Origin: Ascaphus truei
Lineage: Eukaryota; Chordata; Amphibia; Anura; Ascaphidae
Direction of reading: 5' to 3'
Assembly: GCA_036426205.1 (NCBI GenBank)
Contig: CM071586.1
Coordinates: forward strand, 11,575,768 to 11,639,767
DNA length: 64,000 nucleotides
Shown here: in pieces, positions 32,392-44,091 of the stretch
Position numbering within the stretch: the stretch's first letter is position 1
How the letters are laid out: each line of letters begins with the position of its first letter
The notes under the pieces: model-generated
Databases searched by the model: none
The model's input: only the letters and a program-made list of their open reading frames with translations
What the model was told of the DNA's origin: nothing
Translations under genes and position numbers: made by a program

Positions 32392-33830
32392 TGTGATGGT
32401 GAAGGGGAAACCAGGCAATCAATAGAGGTATTATGCCGGGCTGGTTTCCTCTGAACCTTGTTTCAGGTTTTAGATTTAAAACTCTGGGTATTGTACCTGC
32501 AATGAATGTATTGTATGACATCACCGCTGGGATGCCCTGCTTCGGCACAGAGAAGAAAAGTAAAAGGAGGTATAAGGCGTGTCCCAGGTATAGTCCGGGG
32601 CCCCTGGTCTAAGGGGAGTCCCCCACAGTATAAGCCCAAACACCCGGACCTCGGTATAGGGTTTCGGAGGTTCTCCAACCATGTTTAAGGTTTCTAGAGT
32701 AAAATAATTTTTAAGTCCAGCTTCGGTTCAATAGAAGCAACTCTGAAACTTAACCTTAGCGTTATTTGAAGCAACATTTTAGTTAACTTCTTATAGGAAG
32801 GTTTAGGAGCTCTGAAAATGAACATGCGCGTCTTTTCAGTGGGGGTCGAGGGACAGAAGAATTTTGTAAGATTTTTATTAACATGGTGTATAACGGTATA
32901 TATATATTTATGCACTGTATACTGTATGAACTGGGGAATTTCCAAGTCAGTGGTTCCGAGAGACCAGATGGCCACCAGGCTTGGTGCCATTGTGTCTGGT
33001 TGGGTCCTGGACTTGAAAGACTCAGAAATGCCAAGGTTTTAGGGCGGGCGGAGTACCGGAGTTACACGCAAGTACCTACATCCCGACATGAATAAGGGCT
33101 ATCTGGAAACCATTTGCCCAGCCCCAGACTCTGAGGAGCCTGGCCCAGTGGGGGGTTCAATATGTTAAATGGCAGAATTGAAATCAGTGCCCGCCCGTAT
33201 TCAGAGTACCGGCAAATCTGTGATAGGCTGGTAGAAATATTCCCACGTGCAGATTGGTGGTAGTGTTTTGTGAATGGGACTGAAAATCCTATAAGAAACC
33301 TAGCAGCCAATCAGGTCATCAGATTCTAAGCGCCAAGACAGCAGCAGTAAATTTGAAACCAGCAAAAGATGCTCTGTGAGAAATAGACGTGAGCTGGCTT
33401 CAGAAATTTCAAGGCAGGAAATTTTCTTAAGTCCCACTTTTCAGGGCCAAGTTCTCAGAATAGAACGTAGCGGCTGGAACTACAAGCTGAAAAGAACCAG
33501 GACGTTTGATACTATCTCCCAATCAAGGGTTTTTTGCAGCTCCGTAGCAGATACAGCGATGGCGTCTGGTAACGCATGCTGAATTGAGTTCCAGGACTTT
33601 TGCGGGTCCATCCCGGTCAACTAAAGACTTTGTTTTAAGGACTATCTGAGCTAGGAAAGGTTAGTTTTTTTCGCCCAGATCCCCCAGTAAGTGTGTTTTC
33701 TCTTGTTTTTTTGTGATTCACTGTGTGTACGCCTGTTTCAATGGAATTAATTACAATTTGTTTTACTTATTGATTTTGCTCAATTAATGATCCTGGTATA
33801 AAGGTGTAAATTGCCCGGTTTCCTGTGACA
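32392..33830 (+). mobile_element. 5' LTR of Gmr1-like copy 1
   Basis: 1439 bp from TGTGATGGTGAAGG to TTTCCTGTGACA. Followed after 13 bases by a primer-binding-type TGGTGGTAGAAGAGGGATC and then gag, so this is a true 5' LTR. Confidence 0.8.
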
Positions 33831-33989
33831 AGCTATTATATACTGGTGGTAGAAGAGGGATCATTGAGCCTATATTATAAAATCCTGCGGGGTCTTATAA
33901 CATAGAGGGAGACTCGAAGATTTCGAGCTCCCAAACCAAGAAGTAACATACACTCGTTTTACCAAGCAGAGAAAACACAGGTTCTCGTT

Positions 33990-35243
33990 GTCACTTAGTT
34001 TAGTGCCATCAGGTGGACATGGACAAGTGGTGAGATCAGTACTGGTCATGGGACCGAGCAAAGATTGTTGCCCGTTGTGAGAGCTATGGGTTACCGATGG
34101 ACGGTCGTTCAAAGACTTTGCTTGAGGAGGACTTAGAACCTCACGAAGCAAGCATTGCATCACCAGCGGGGGAAATACCCTCAGCTGCAGTTGCAGTGGT
34201 CACAAGACAACCAGGGCGCAGGAGGTTATTCCAGCCCCAGTGGCGGTGGAAGGACATGGGGAGGGAGCGGCATCAACATTGATCTTATTGGTGGACCGGT
34301 TCTAGGATATGCGGCCGTGGTAGCCTCAGTGGCTAATGGACTCTCCACACCTGGAATCACCGCACTCCTTTCCACATGGGGAGAGGGGGCTACCCTGGAC
34401 GAAAGGGACCGGTTCCTTGCAACCGCACATGGGACATCAGCCAAGCCCTCCCACCTTGTTAACGGGGAGCAAGCCACCCCCTGAGTGGACCACCACAGCT
34501 TTGGCAAATTCGTTGATGGCACGGACAAGATTGACGGGTTTCTAAATAACTTGGAGATCCAATGTCACCGGTACCGTGTGCCAGAACGGGACTGGGTTTT
34601 GCGTTTAAACACGTTATTGTCTGGCACGGCCAAGGAGACTTTCCAGGCAATTCCCGCTGAGGATGGCAATGACTATGGACACGTGAAAGCCCTATTGCTC
34701 ACCCAGTATGCCCTCACCCCTGAAACGAACAGAGGTATGTTCCGGTCAGAGGAAAAACACCACCGGGAATCTTACATGTGGTATGTGTCCCACCTGGCAT
34801 TGTATGGGACACAGTAGGTGGAGGGGTATGGTGTTACTAAGTACCACTTGCAACTGGACTTGATATTTAAGGAACAGATTTACCAGCAGTGTCCCTCGGA
34901 CATGAGAGAATGGTTCTTTGACCACAAACCAAAGACCTATGTGGAGGCTGCTAAAATGGCTGATGAGTTTGTCACAAGCTGGGCATTGATGCAGAAAAAA
35001 GGTGCTACCCAGGACATGGCCACACTGGCCAAGGGAAGCACACCCAAAGCTGCAGAATTCAAGCACAAGAGGCGGTGCTATCAGTGTAACAAAACTAGGG
35101 ACATCAATCCAGACTGTTCGGACCATCCGGGGGACCCCATCAGGGGAAATGCTCTCCAGCTGCAAAACTGGTCACCCATGTGCGACTGGCAACCACAGAG
35201 GAGCAAGGTGAAGCCATCCAACAAGCCCAGCAAAGGACTTTGA
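33990..35243 (+). pseudogene. gag relic, Gmr1-like copy 1
   Basis: Capsid-type protein of a Ty3/gypsy-like element. Recognisable blocks are FGKFVDGTDKIDGFLNNLE, SGTAKETFQAIP and QYALTPETNR, then past a stop near 34815 FKEQIYQQCPSDMREWFFDH, and a degenerate knuckle CYQCNKTRDINPDC that lacks the His. Frame changes occur near 34280 and 34485. The alpha-helical part resembles the capsid region from which SCAN domains are thought to derive. Paralogue at 59262-60440. Confidence 0.72.
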
Positions 35244-35329
35244 TGGAGACATCTACACTTGCCACCAGTGGACCAGCAGTGGATACCAAGGGACATCAGC
35301 TGCATACAACGATGTCCGGCAGAAGCATC

Positions 35330-35754
35330 TGTGCACAGTGACCATCAGAGATCGCCAAGCAGCCGGCTTGATCAACTCCGGTGCCACTGTTACCCTAGTC
35401 CGACATGATGTGGTCCGGCCAGAGGATTTGCTCCCGGACACCGGGATGCAAGTGATCATGCCAGACGGAGGGCCGCGGTCCATGCAGGTTGCCAGGGTCT
35501 TTCTTGATTGGGGTGCCAGACATGACATGAGGGAGGTGTGGGTATTGCCCGGGTTAGATGTGGAGGTTCTCTTTGGCAATGACCTGGGGCATGTTACCTT
35601 TGTGTTTATGGCTGAGCTGACTCCTGTTGCAGAAATTACCAGAAGCCAGAGCTCAGGAGTTGTACCTGAGAATCCCGCCATCCTCTTGCATTTGGGACCA
35701 ACATTTCCAGGGGACTCAGAGGAGACCAGGCAGGTAAGCGAGACGGATTCGTGA
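35330..35754 (+). pseudogene. Retropepsin relic, Gmr1-like copy 1
   Basis: Aspartic protease fold: TIRDRQAAGLINSGATVTL, then WVLPGLDVEVLFGNDLG. The active-site motif reads NSGA, where copy 2 has DSGA, so the catalytic Asp is changed. The frame stays open to a stop at 35752 and is followed directly by integrase-type sequence. Confidence 0.75.
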
Positions 35755-35859
35755 CAGTGTGCTGACTTACCGTCCCCTTTACCTGTTCCCCTTTTCCCCG
35801 ACGTAGAGAATAAGGGTGGGTGTCCAGAATTAGGGACACAGTATAGGGAGGCGGTGAGG

Positions 35860-36343
35860 TCTGATCCCAGCTTGGAGAGCATAAGGCTCCGGGCATCCGG
35901 GTCTCCCTCATTCAGCGCGTCGGATCAGTACTTATTGCACCATGGGCTCTTTTATAGAGAACAGGGTTCTACCGGGCTAGATAGGGTCTGGACTGGTTGA
36001 AGACAGTTAGTGGTACCGAGGGAGAATTAGCAGCAACTGTTACAGGTAGCCCACTCCATACCATTAGCGGGGCATCAGGGGGCCACTCAGACGATAGCCC
36101 GGCTGTTGCAGTGTTACTACTGGCCGGGGGCATCGGGGGCAGTGGCAGAGTTCTGTTGTGCCTGTGATGCCTGCCAGCGAGTGGGTAAGGTGGGTGACCA
36201 TGTAAAGGTGCCCCTGAACCCACTACCGGTAATCGGGGAACCTTTCCAGAGGGTATCTATGAACATAATGGGACCCCTCATGATCTCCAGTTGGTCTGGC
36301 AAGCATTACATACTCACGGTGGTGGACTTTGGCATCAGAAGCC
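35860..36343 (+). pseudogene. Integrase N-terminal relic, Gmr1-like copy 1
   Basis: Linker with SDQYLLHHGLFYREQ, then the zinc-binding region (GHQGATQTIARLLQ, YYWPG, CDACQRVGK) and the start of the catalytic core (FQRVSMNIMGPL, HYILTVVDFG). It is cut at 36343 by the LTR that follows. There is no room for RT between protease and integrase. Confidence 0.75.
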
Positions 36344-37777
36344 TGTCACGGGAGAGCAGGTTTATCAACACCTTTTTATACCGGGATCATATGATTGAGC
36401 AAAGCAAGAAGGTAAAATAAATTGTAATTATTTATTTCAGAAAAAGACTTACACACAATGTAACACAATTTACACAGTTAACACACTTACTGGCAACGGA
36501 ACTGTAACAGGGGAGTTATCCCTGTTCAGGTAATGTACCTCTAATCCAGCAGTGTGGTGGTTAGCGGGGCATCAGGTAGTCAATTAACAAACACCACCTG
36601 CCTGATTAGATGGCTTAGAAAAGCCTGTCTTTTGAGACAGGAAGGGAGACTCCTTAGCTCACACCTGAGCTGAACTTGGAGACAAACAGTCTTGAGCCCT
36701 GCCAGAAGAAACAGCAGAGCTGCTTTCAAGACACAAGGGAAACTTCTAAACCTGAATGCTGACACACCCTGAGGAAAAGGGAGCTCAACCAGGGACAGAG
36801 ATGATTTTCCCTCCAAACCACAAGGAACAGATAAGACTTTCATTTATGAGACTTTCTATTTCTGCTTATTTCATGCTATATGTTTGGGGCTGGGAGACAT
36901 GCTTATCTAAGGGAGTTGTGAACTGCATAGTATTTCACTAGAAATACTCCCAAGTGAATAGGAGCTTTGTTTACCCCTTGTTTGGATGGTTTCCTGATGT
37001 TAAGGAAACAGGAGCAATAAAAGGCTTATTTAATTTCACTATAATCAGCCTCCCTTGCATACCTCTGTGAGCGTCCGCCTACAGGGGCTAACAAATAAAA
37101 TTGTCCTTTAAATGAAAATCACAAAAATTACCTCTATTGGAGCCCTTTCCAATGACAAGGAGGTACTCACAAAATCAAGGAACTGATTTCAGCCTACAAT
37201 GCCAGCTGTGACCACTACATTCTCAAAAAGCTGGCTCCCGTCTATTCAGTACAGAGCATTTTAGAATTTGCTGCGGATGGTTAGGCGCTTGGAATCTGCC
37301 GTCCTGATTGGCTGTAAGGTTTCTTAAGGGTTTCAGTGTCCCATTCATAAACCTCTACAGCCTATCAGAGCATGGGAATTCTCCTGCCAGACAATCACCG
37401 ATATGCCAGTATTGTAAAGCCGGGTGGGCACCTTATCTTATGTCTGCTAAGGGTAGGAAGGGAGCGATGGTATAAGGAACACCCAAAAAAGAAGAGCAAA
37501 CAATGATGGTGCAGCAAGTTAACACTATAATGGTGCAGGTAAGTCTTGGCTCTAATATTGATGACTTAGAACACTTTATTAATTATTTGCACTATCACTT
37601 TTGTCTAGCGCCGTTCTAAGTCACTGGGATTCACATTTGCTAAGGGGCATGCGCCAACTTGGCACTTCTGCCTCTTAGAATATTGTGCCCACCCGTTGTC
37701 CCGTTGGGTAAATGGTGGCCGGATAGCGCTGTGTTAGCCCAGGACGGAGGTACTCAAGTATAACTGCAATACCCTGC
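36344..37777 (-). mobile_element. Gmr1-like LTR inserted in the integrase, interrupted
   Basis: Minus-strand LTR starting TGTCACGGGAGAGC right after AAGCC. A solo LTR of another family splits it at 36503-37083. It breaks at 37777 where the next minus-strand element begins; its remainder is not seen. Confidence 0.7.
36503..37083 (+). mobile_element. Solo LTR of the coiled-coil element family
   Basis: 581 bp from TGTAACAGGGGAG to GTCCGCCTACA, in opposite orientation to the pair at 49543-50139 and 53675-54270. Flanks GGAAC and GGGGC are a plausible mutated duplication. AATAAA lies near 37015, which sets its orientation. Confidence 0.8.
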
Positions 37778-40207
37778 TGTCACGGGAGACCAGGTTTATC
37801 AACACCTTTTTATACCGGGTTCAAGCAAGGAGGTAAAATAAATTGTAATTTATTTCAGGAAATGACATACACACAAGGTAACACAATTTGCACTGAAAAC
37901 ACACTTACTGGGAACGGGGCTAACGAAATAAACTTTCTTGGAACGAAATGTTAACAACTGATGTCTGTAGGAGTCCGTTCCAATGATCGGGAAGTACTCA
38001 CGAAAGTCCTGGAATGCAATTCCAGCCGCGACCGCTACGTCCCCTTTTCAGAGCTTGGCCCCTGAAAACCAGGACTTAGAAAATTAGCCATATGGTCCCT
38101 CTGAATCCATGACTTGGAAATCCCACAGTTCATTTACAGGTTATCAGCATATATACCTATTAAATATAACTCTTTAATAAAATATACCTGGTCCGGTTTT
38201 TTGTGTGATAAAGATGTTTAAGTCCCTATTCTGGTGTCAGGGATGGAGTGAGGGTATATATTGCCTACACGCACTAGCCTTATACTTGGCACACTTTAGA
38301 AAAATAACTTTTAAAACTTTTACACACACGAAACCACTCTCAGCTTTATCACATAGCTGGAGCAACCCCTGAACCCGTATACCAGGTTTAAGAGTACCTG
38401 GGCATGTATCTGGGCAACTCTCTTTCTACTAGGGACCCTTCAGTATAGTAGGTACCCCATGTATGATTGCAGTTATACATTAACCCCTCCATGCCCATTT
38501 ACCTTGTCTGGAAGATGCTGCAGTAGGAATTATAGTGGTGAGTCACAAGAATGTTTTCAGAGTCAGAGTTTGTCCGGAGTAAAGTGCTTAGCTGTATCCA
38601 AGAATCTTGAGAATCTTCCCGGATCCAACTCTTGGGGTATCCCAGAACTCCGGAACCACGATTGTGATGGTAGGGTGTAGCCGGCCTTCATTAATAAAGG
38701 TGGAGCCCGGCTGGCTGCCCCTGAAACCGTATGGCAAGGGCTGAGAGTGTCAGCTCTTGGGTCTACTATTGTACCTTACTGTGTTGACCTGTTATGTTGT
38801 ACCCTTTATACTGTCCCCAATAGGGTTATAAGCTTGGAACTGTGTGTGTGGGATAACTATGTAAGCCCAGTGGGCCAGTTAAGGCATTCTATATGTATTC
38901 CCTTTGACTCATGGGCCCGCAGCTGCCTGTGCAAGCTTATAATTGGATTGCCTTGTATGGGTGGCTTCTATTATGAGAAATAGGTGCAGGGCAGAGACTT
39001 CTGGCACATGAGGGAAAAGGGGGGGGGGGATATTTTAACCTGTATTGCTTGCCAGCAAGGTATTCTTAGCTGGTGTCTTAGAGAAGAGAAGGTTTTAGAA
39101 CCCCCATATTATAGGTGCAAATGGTGGAGTGCCAGCTCTTGTGTCTAAATGTTGGTTTTCTGTGTTTTAAAACTACCATGAATTTTATGTTTGTGCTCTG
39201 AGTGGGACTGCATACAGGACATACAGGACATACGGCAGCCACATGTAATTAGCATTTCAAAGCAAAAGGCTCAAGTAATTGGATTCCCTGTGCAAAACCA
39301 GGTAGGCTTGGGCACATGGCCAAGGGGAGGGGATTACAGGATATCTGCCTTTGTTTCCTCCAGATGGATAAGAGCCTTGACAGAAGGAGGTCTGGGACTA
39401 GCTAAAAACGGCCCTGTATGTCAAAACTCATAAGCACATTTTCCATTGGCAAGTTTTGAATTTATCCCTCCTATCAGTGAATGCGCAATCTCAATCCCTG
39501 CTGTAATTGGCTATCAGACCCCTCAATGATTTAGATATGAATCAAGCCTAAATAAGAGCGTGCAGAAAAAGCAGCTCTCTCTCTTTTTCCTGTTGGAGAT
39601 GTGAAGACATGCAGCTGCTGGTGGGCCTCTTAAAGGTGCTTCTGTGAAAGAACTATTCACACAGGGAAGCATGGAGAGGCCAAGCCAGCAGACTGGATTC
39701 TGGTCCACGAGCCCAGAACCAGGGTCCTATCAAGGTAAGCCTTTGCTGAAGCAGGCGGCTTGCCACTAGGAAAGGGCTAGATTTCATTCCCCCAGACACC
39801 CGCAAGCGTGTATATTCTCTTTATCTTGTATTTCTGTGTGTTTCCGAAGTCTTATCCAAATAAACTGCAATCTATTTTACTGCCTGTTTTGCCTTGTGAC
39901 TGATCCTTTAAATACAAAGGTTTATTTGACCTGGTCTCCCGTGACACCGATACATAGACACATTCTGTAAAGACTTTCTCCGGTAACTATGAAAATTACA
40001 GCCTAGAAATTTCCCGGTCCCAGCACCCCAGGAAGGGCAAACCACACATAATTCTTTATTGTCGCATAAGTAGCACACATTCACAGTAATGCATTTAGGA
40101 CATCTGGGTCCAAGAGCTGACACTCTAGGACCTCAACACACGGATCAGGGGTAACCAAGTAATCTGAACCTTTATTATTGAGCCTGGTTAACACCTTCAT
40201 TGTCATA
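37778..40207 (-). mobile_element. 3' LTR of Gmr1-like copy 3, split by a solo LTR
   Basis: Plus-strand left edge TGTCACGGGAGACC, preceded by CCTGC. Right edge TTCATTGTCATA abuts a polypurine tract and RNase H sequence of the minus-strand element. The LTR inserted at 38663-39946 interrupts it. Confidence 0.75.
38663..39946 (+). mobile_element. Solo Gmr1-like LTR nested in copy 3 LTR
   Basis: 1284 bp from TGTGATGGTAGGG to GTCTCCCGTGACA. Flanks ACGAT and CCGAT (four of five) and the resumption of the interrupted LTR at 39952 support the nesting. Confidence 0.8.
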
Positions 40208-41299
40208 CCTCCCCCCTTAAGATGAATGCTTTGTTACGACCACCTTATCTGGCGGTTTAACTGGCCTGACACGTCTTGAGGCTGGTGGCTCACTGGGACT
40301 GTCTTGGTGTGAAAGTCCATCGGCATTTCCGTGTTCACTGCCTTTATTGTGCTGAATGGAAAAGTCAAATTCTTGCAGGGCAAGACTCCAGCGAAGGAGC
40401 TTCCCATTTTACCCAGCCAACCTTTGTATCCAACTCAAGGGGTTGTGATCAGAAATCACTGCGAATGTCCGGCCATACAAATAGGGCTGCACTTTTCTCA
40501 GAGCCCACACAATAGCCAAACACTCTTTTTCAATGGTGGCATAAGCACTTCCTTGGGCAGTAGCTTTCTGCTAGGGTACACCAAAGGTGCTCTCCCCCCT
40601 CCTCCCCCACTTGACTGAGCACAGCACTGATACCGTAATCGGAGGCACCGGTCTGAACCAAAAATGTATTGGAATAGTCAGGGGCTGCGAGGATGGGTGT
40701 ACTGGCCAGCGCCACAAATTTTCTATAGTACCCAGCGGTGTCTAAAAAAAACCATAACCTGCTTCTTAGTTTTGGGGATTGGCCACTGCACTATAGCCTC
40801 AACCTTAGCTGGTTCAGGCTTGAGATGCCCTCCGCCCACCCTGTGTCCTAGATACAAGACCTCTGCCATACCTACTAAACACTTGGTGGGTTTCAATGTG
40901 AGCCCTGCTTCCCTAATTCTTTCCAGCACCGCTGCTACATGAACTAGGTGACTGTCCTATGTCCTGCTAATATCGTCCAAGTCCTTGCAAAACCCTGCAT
41001 CCCCTCCAGTCACCTATTGACCAGGCGTTGGAAGGTAGCCAGAGCATTCTTCATCCCAAATGGCATCACTAGGAATTCATAGAGGCCACTTGGAGTAATG
41101 AATGCTGACTTCTCCCTAGCCTCCTGGGTCAGCGGGATCTGGGTATTACCTTTGCTCATATCCATAGTGGTCAGACACTTTGCCCCCGCGAGATCATATA
41201 ACAGCTCGTCCATACGGGGCATGGGATAAGCATCTGACACTGTCCTCACATTGAGCTGCCGGTAGTCCACACAGAAGCGGGTGGTCCCGTCCTTCTTAG
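40208..41299 (-). pseudogene. RT-RNase H relic, Gmr1-like copy 3
   Basis: On the minus strand: KKDGTTRFCVDYRQLN, AYPMPRMDELLYDLAGAK, TMDMSKGNTQIPL and LVMPFGMKNALATFQRL (RT). After a break, GLTLKPTKCLVG and YLGHRVGGG follow, then RNase H with LVQTGASDYGISAVLSQ, IEKECLAIVWALRK, YGRTFAVISDHNPLSW and GSEHGNADGLSHQD. A polypurine tract (AAGGGGGGAGGT) follows the last codons. RNase H is the final domain before the LTR. The catalytic YxDD stretch is lost near 41000. The start is cut by the element at 41300. Confidence 0.8.
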
Positions 41300-41548
41300 T
41301 GTCACGGTAACTTTATGACAAGCTATAATATACACCAAAAATACCTGGGTTGAACTGAATATGACTAAGATATAAATACATATAGTTTATTCCTTGAAAA
41401 AGTGAACACACAAGATATACAAATAACAGACAAAATATGCACTTACTTAGAATTGGAATGATGAAATAATCAGGAATCTTGATTAGCAGTTCATACAGCA
41501 ATCTCAGAATGACACAAAGACAATGGGCATAGGCTGAGCCTTGTTTAT

Positions 41549-42192
41549 ACTGCACCGACACACTTTATTCGAGCAAATACCCAGTATGTACCTGGCAGAT
41601 ACCTGGAATGCGCCGCTCCTCACCTCTGACAAGCCCCGTTGCGTTTGCCTTCCCAGCCTGGGTTCATGCCTGGCTGACGGGCGGCTGATCTGTTAAATGA
41701 TAATGATTAGGATTTAATAGGCTGCAATGCTTCGCGTGTCTACCAGATGGCATAAATTCATGAATTGTAATGCAGTATATATATATACTGCACCGACACA
41801 CTTTATTCGAGCAAATACCCAGTATGTACCTGGCAGATACCTGGAATGCGCCGCTCCTCACCTCTGACAAGCCCCGTTGCGTTTGCCTTCCCAGCCTGGG
41901 TTCATGCCTGGCTGACGGGCGGCTGATCTGTTAAATGATAATGATTAGGATTTAATAGGCTGCAATGCTTCGCGTGTCTACCAGATGGCATAAATTCATG
42001 AATTGTAATGCAGTATATATATATATACTGTGCAGTATTGCAGCCAGCGGGAATAAAATGCTTCAATCCCTGCCTGGAAAATACCTCAATGCACTCGGGC
42101 AGAAAACAGTCACAAACCTCAATACACCCGGGTATACCCGAATTCGTGGGACTAGCCGAGCTCGAATAAAGTGTGTCGCCAGTGTACACATC
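41549..42192. mobile_element. MITE with 238-bp internal tandem duplication
   Basis: Ends are inverted: GACACACTTTATTCGAGC left and GCTCGAATAAAGTGTGTCG right. A 238-bp unit at 41551-41788 is repeated almost exactly at 41789-42026. The 5' LTR of the same element lacks this insert. Confidence 0.65.
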
Positions 42193-42287
42193 NNNNNNNN
42201 NNNNNNNNNNNNNNNNNNNNNNNNNNNNNNNNNNNNNNNNNNNNNNNNNNNNNNNNNNNNNNNNNNNNNNNNNNNNNNNNNNNNNNN
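42193..42287. other. Assembly gap, 95 N
   Basis: Run of 95 undetermined bases directly after the MITE, inside the 3' LTR. Translations that span it are meaningless. Confidence 0.99.
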
Positions 42288-43652
42288 GGGCTCTGCGTTC
42301 TCATACCAGACCCAAAATACCATTCACAGTTTAAAATCTTCACATATTAATATCATCGGTTCCGTTGGGTCCAGTGGGCTGATACTTGCCAGCTTTTCTT
42401 ACCGGAAGTGTATCTTCATTGTGGCCAAGTTTCAGCCCTCTGCGACCTCCAGAACCGGAGACACGCAAATGCAGGTTAAAACACTTTTAAAATACAGGAT
42501 TTTGCCCTTTAAAAATGAATCTCTGCCTTTCACTCTTTCCCCATTGAAATCAACGGGTTCCGCCGCCATAGGCTTTTAATGGCGTGGCTCCGCCATTGAA
42601 GTCAATGGGGTTCCCTGCCATAGGTTTTCAATGGGAAAACGCCGCCATTGACGGCTATGGGGAAATTCACCAAACTTTACATTTGCCCACACCCGTCTGG
42701 TTGTTCGGAGAGGGCTGAGAATGGCCATGCATTCATGCTGGAACCTTGGCTACATGCCACCCAAATCCCAGCCCTCTGGTCCTTCCAGAACAGGAGATAT
42801 GGACTTACCCTTTGCACAATTTCGGACTTAGTCGTTTTCACGCCACGCGGTTTTCTCTCATTGGAATCATTGGCCGGCGCCGCCATAGACAATGCATGGG
42901 CGAACGCCGCCATTGGATTCAATGGATCCTCCGCTCCGCCATTAAAGTCAATGGCACGACCCTCTTTCTCCGCTCGACCCTTTACGGGGGTCCCTCATTC
43001 CCGGACCCAATGGGGGTCGTGTGGGGGGCTTCTAGGGGCTAGGGGCAAAAAGAATTTTATTCTCAGGTGCCCTAGAACCTAAGATTCCCACGCCACTTGT
43101 CGTTGAACTTGAGTAACAGTGATCAAAGCTCTCTTTTAGAAAATGTTTCCGCTCTTGCGGTCTGCGGTTTGGATGGCTGCCAACCTGTTCCTGGAGGTCG
43201 GCGTCGAGGAATCCCCATTGAAGTCAATGGCCCCATTGACTTACAATGGGAAACCGCCGCTCCTCCTCTCGGACGCCACCTGCTGGTCGTCGCTGGAAAA
43301 TAGGTCCAAAACCGCTAGTTTTGCCATTGGAATGCATGGAGCCTCAATGGCGACCTATGGAAGGCTGCAAGCTGGAGCCTGAAAAGGCGGGAAAAGGGAA
43401 CAAAGGGCTATAATCACTGAATTAACATTAACCCCTTCCCTCCCGCATCAACCCTAGTGTATGTGTTGGTGCAAACACTGGGATGAGACAATACATTTTT
43501 ACAGGGGAATAAACAGTTGGATTCTGAAGCAAGGTAAAAACACATTACTGGACCACAGTCTAGTTAACCCCTTGCTTCCCAAGTGAGAGCAGGGGGTGGC
43601 CAAATGGGGTGTAACCCCTTTAATCCCGGGCCAAACCCCCTCTCCCATGACA

Positions 43653-44091
43653 CCTCCCCTGCTCAATGGGTGCCTTGTGACCCAGCTGCCCACCCTGGCA
43701 CTGGGACACCACTGGCATCATAGAAGCACTGAATAAGTCCTGAGGGGTTGGCCTGGCAAAATTGTCCTTCGGCATTGTCCAGTACACTGTCCTGGCCACA
43801 TTGGATTGTGAAGTCCAGATCCTGCTGAGCAGGGCTCCAACGTGGCTGCCAGGCATTCTCCTTTGCCACCCTCTGCCCCCCACCCAGTGCCTGGTGAACC
43901 AAGCCCATCGTGAAGGGGCACCTCTGCAGACCAGGCTGCATACTGCCCAGAGACTGGCATGTCTCTGCACCAGCGAGAGACCAGCTATCAAGCACAGACC
44001 GTCGCTTTCCTGTCAACCAAGTCTGTGAAAGAGCTATATCACTATCCTGTATTGACCCTACCTGCCCTGGCCCTGTGCCCACCTGTAGCTG
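43653..44091 (-). other. Internal 3' region of pol-less element, no clear gene
   Basis: Between the polypurine tract and the stop of the long reading frame. Minus-strand frames of about 120-140 codons overlap in different frames without recognisable motifs. Confidence 0.5.

Larger units (their letters stand above)
41300..43652 (-). mobile_element. 3' LTR of pol-less LTR element
   Basis: Plus-strand left edge TGTCACGGTAAC, right edge CTCTCCCATGACA, followed on the minus-strand upstream side by polypurine GAGCAGGGGAGG. It is 2353 bp because it holds a MITE and the gap. Many CCATTGA-TCAATGG palindromes fill 42540-43340. Confidence 0.75.

Noticed and set aside
41965..42579. 204-codon frame
   Set aside because: It spans the 95-N gap, so it is not a real reading frame.
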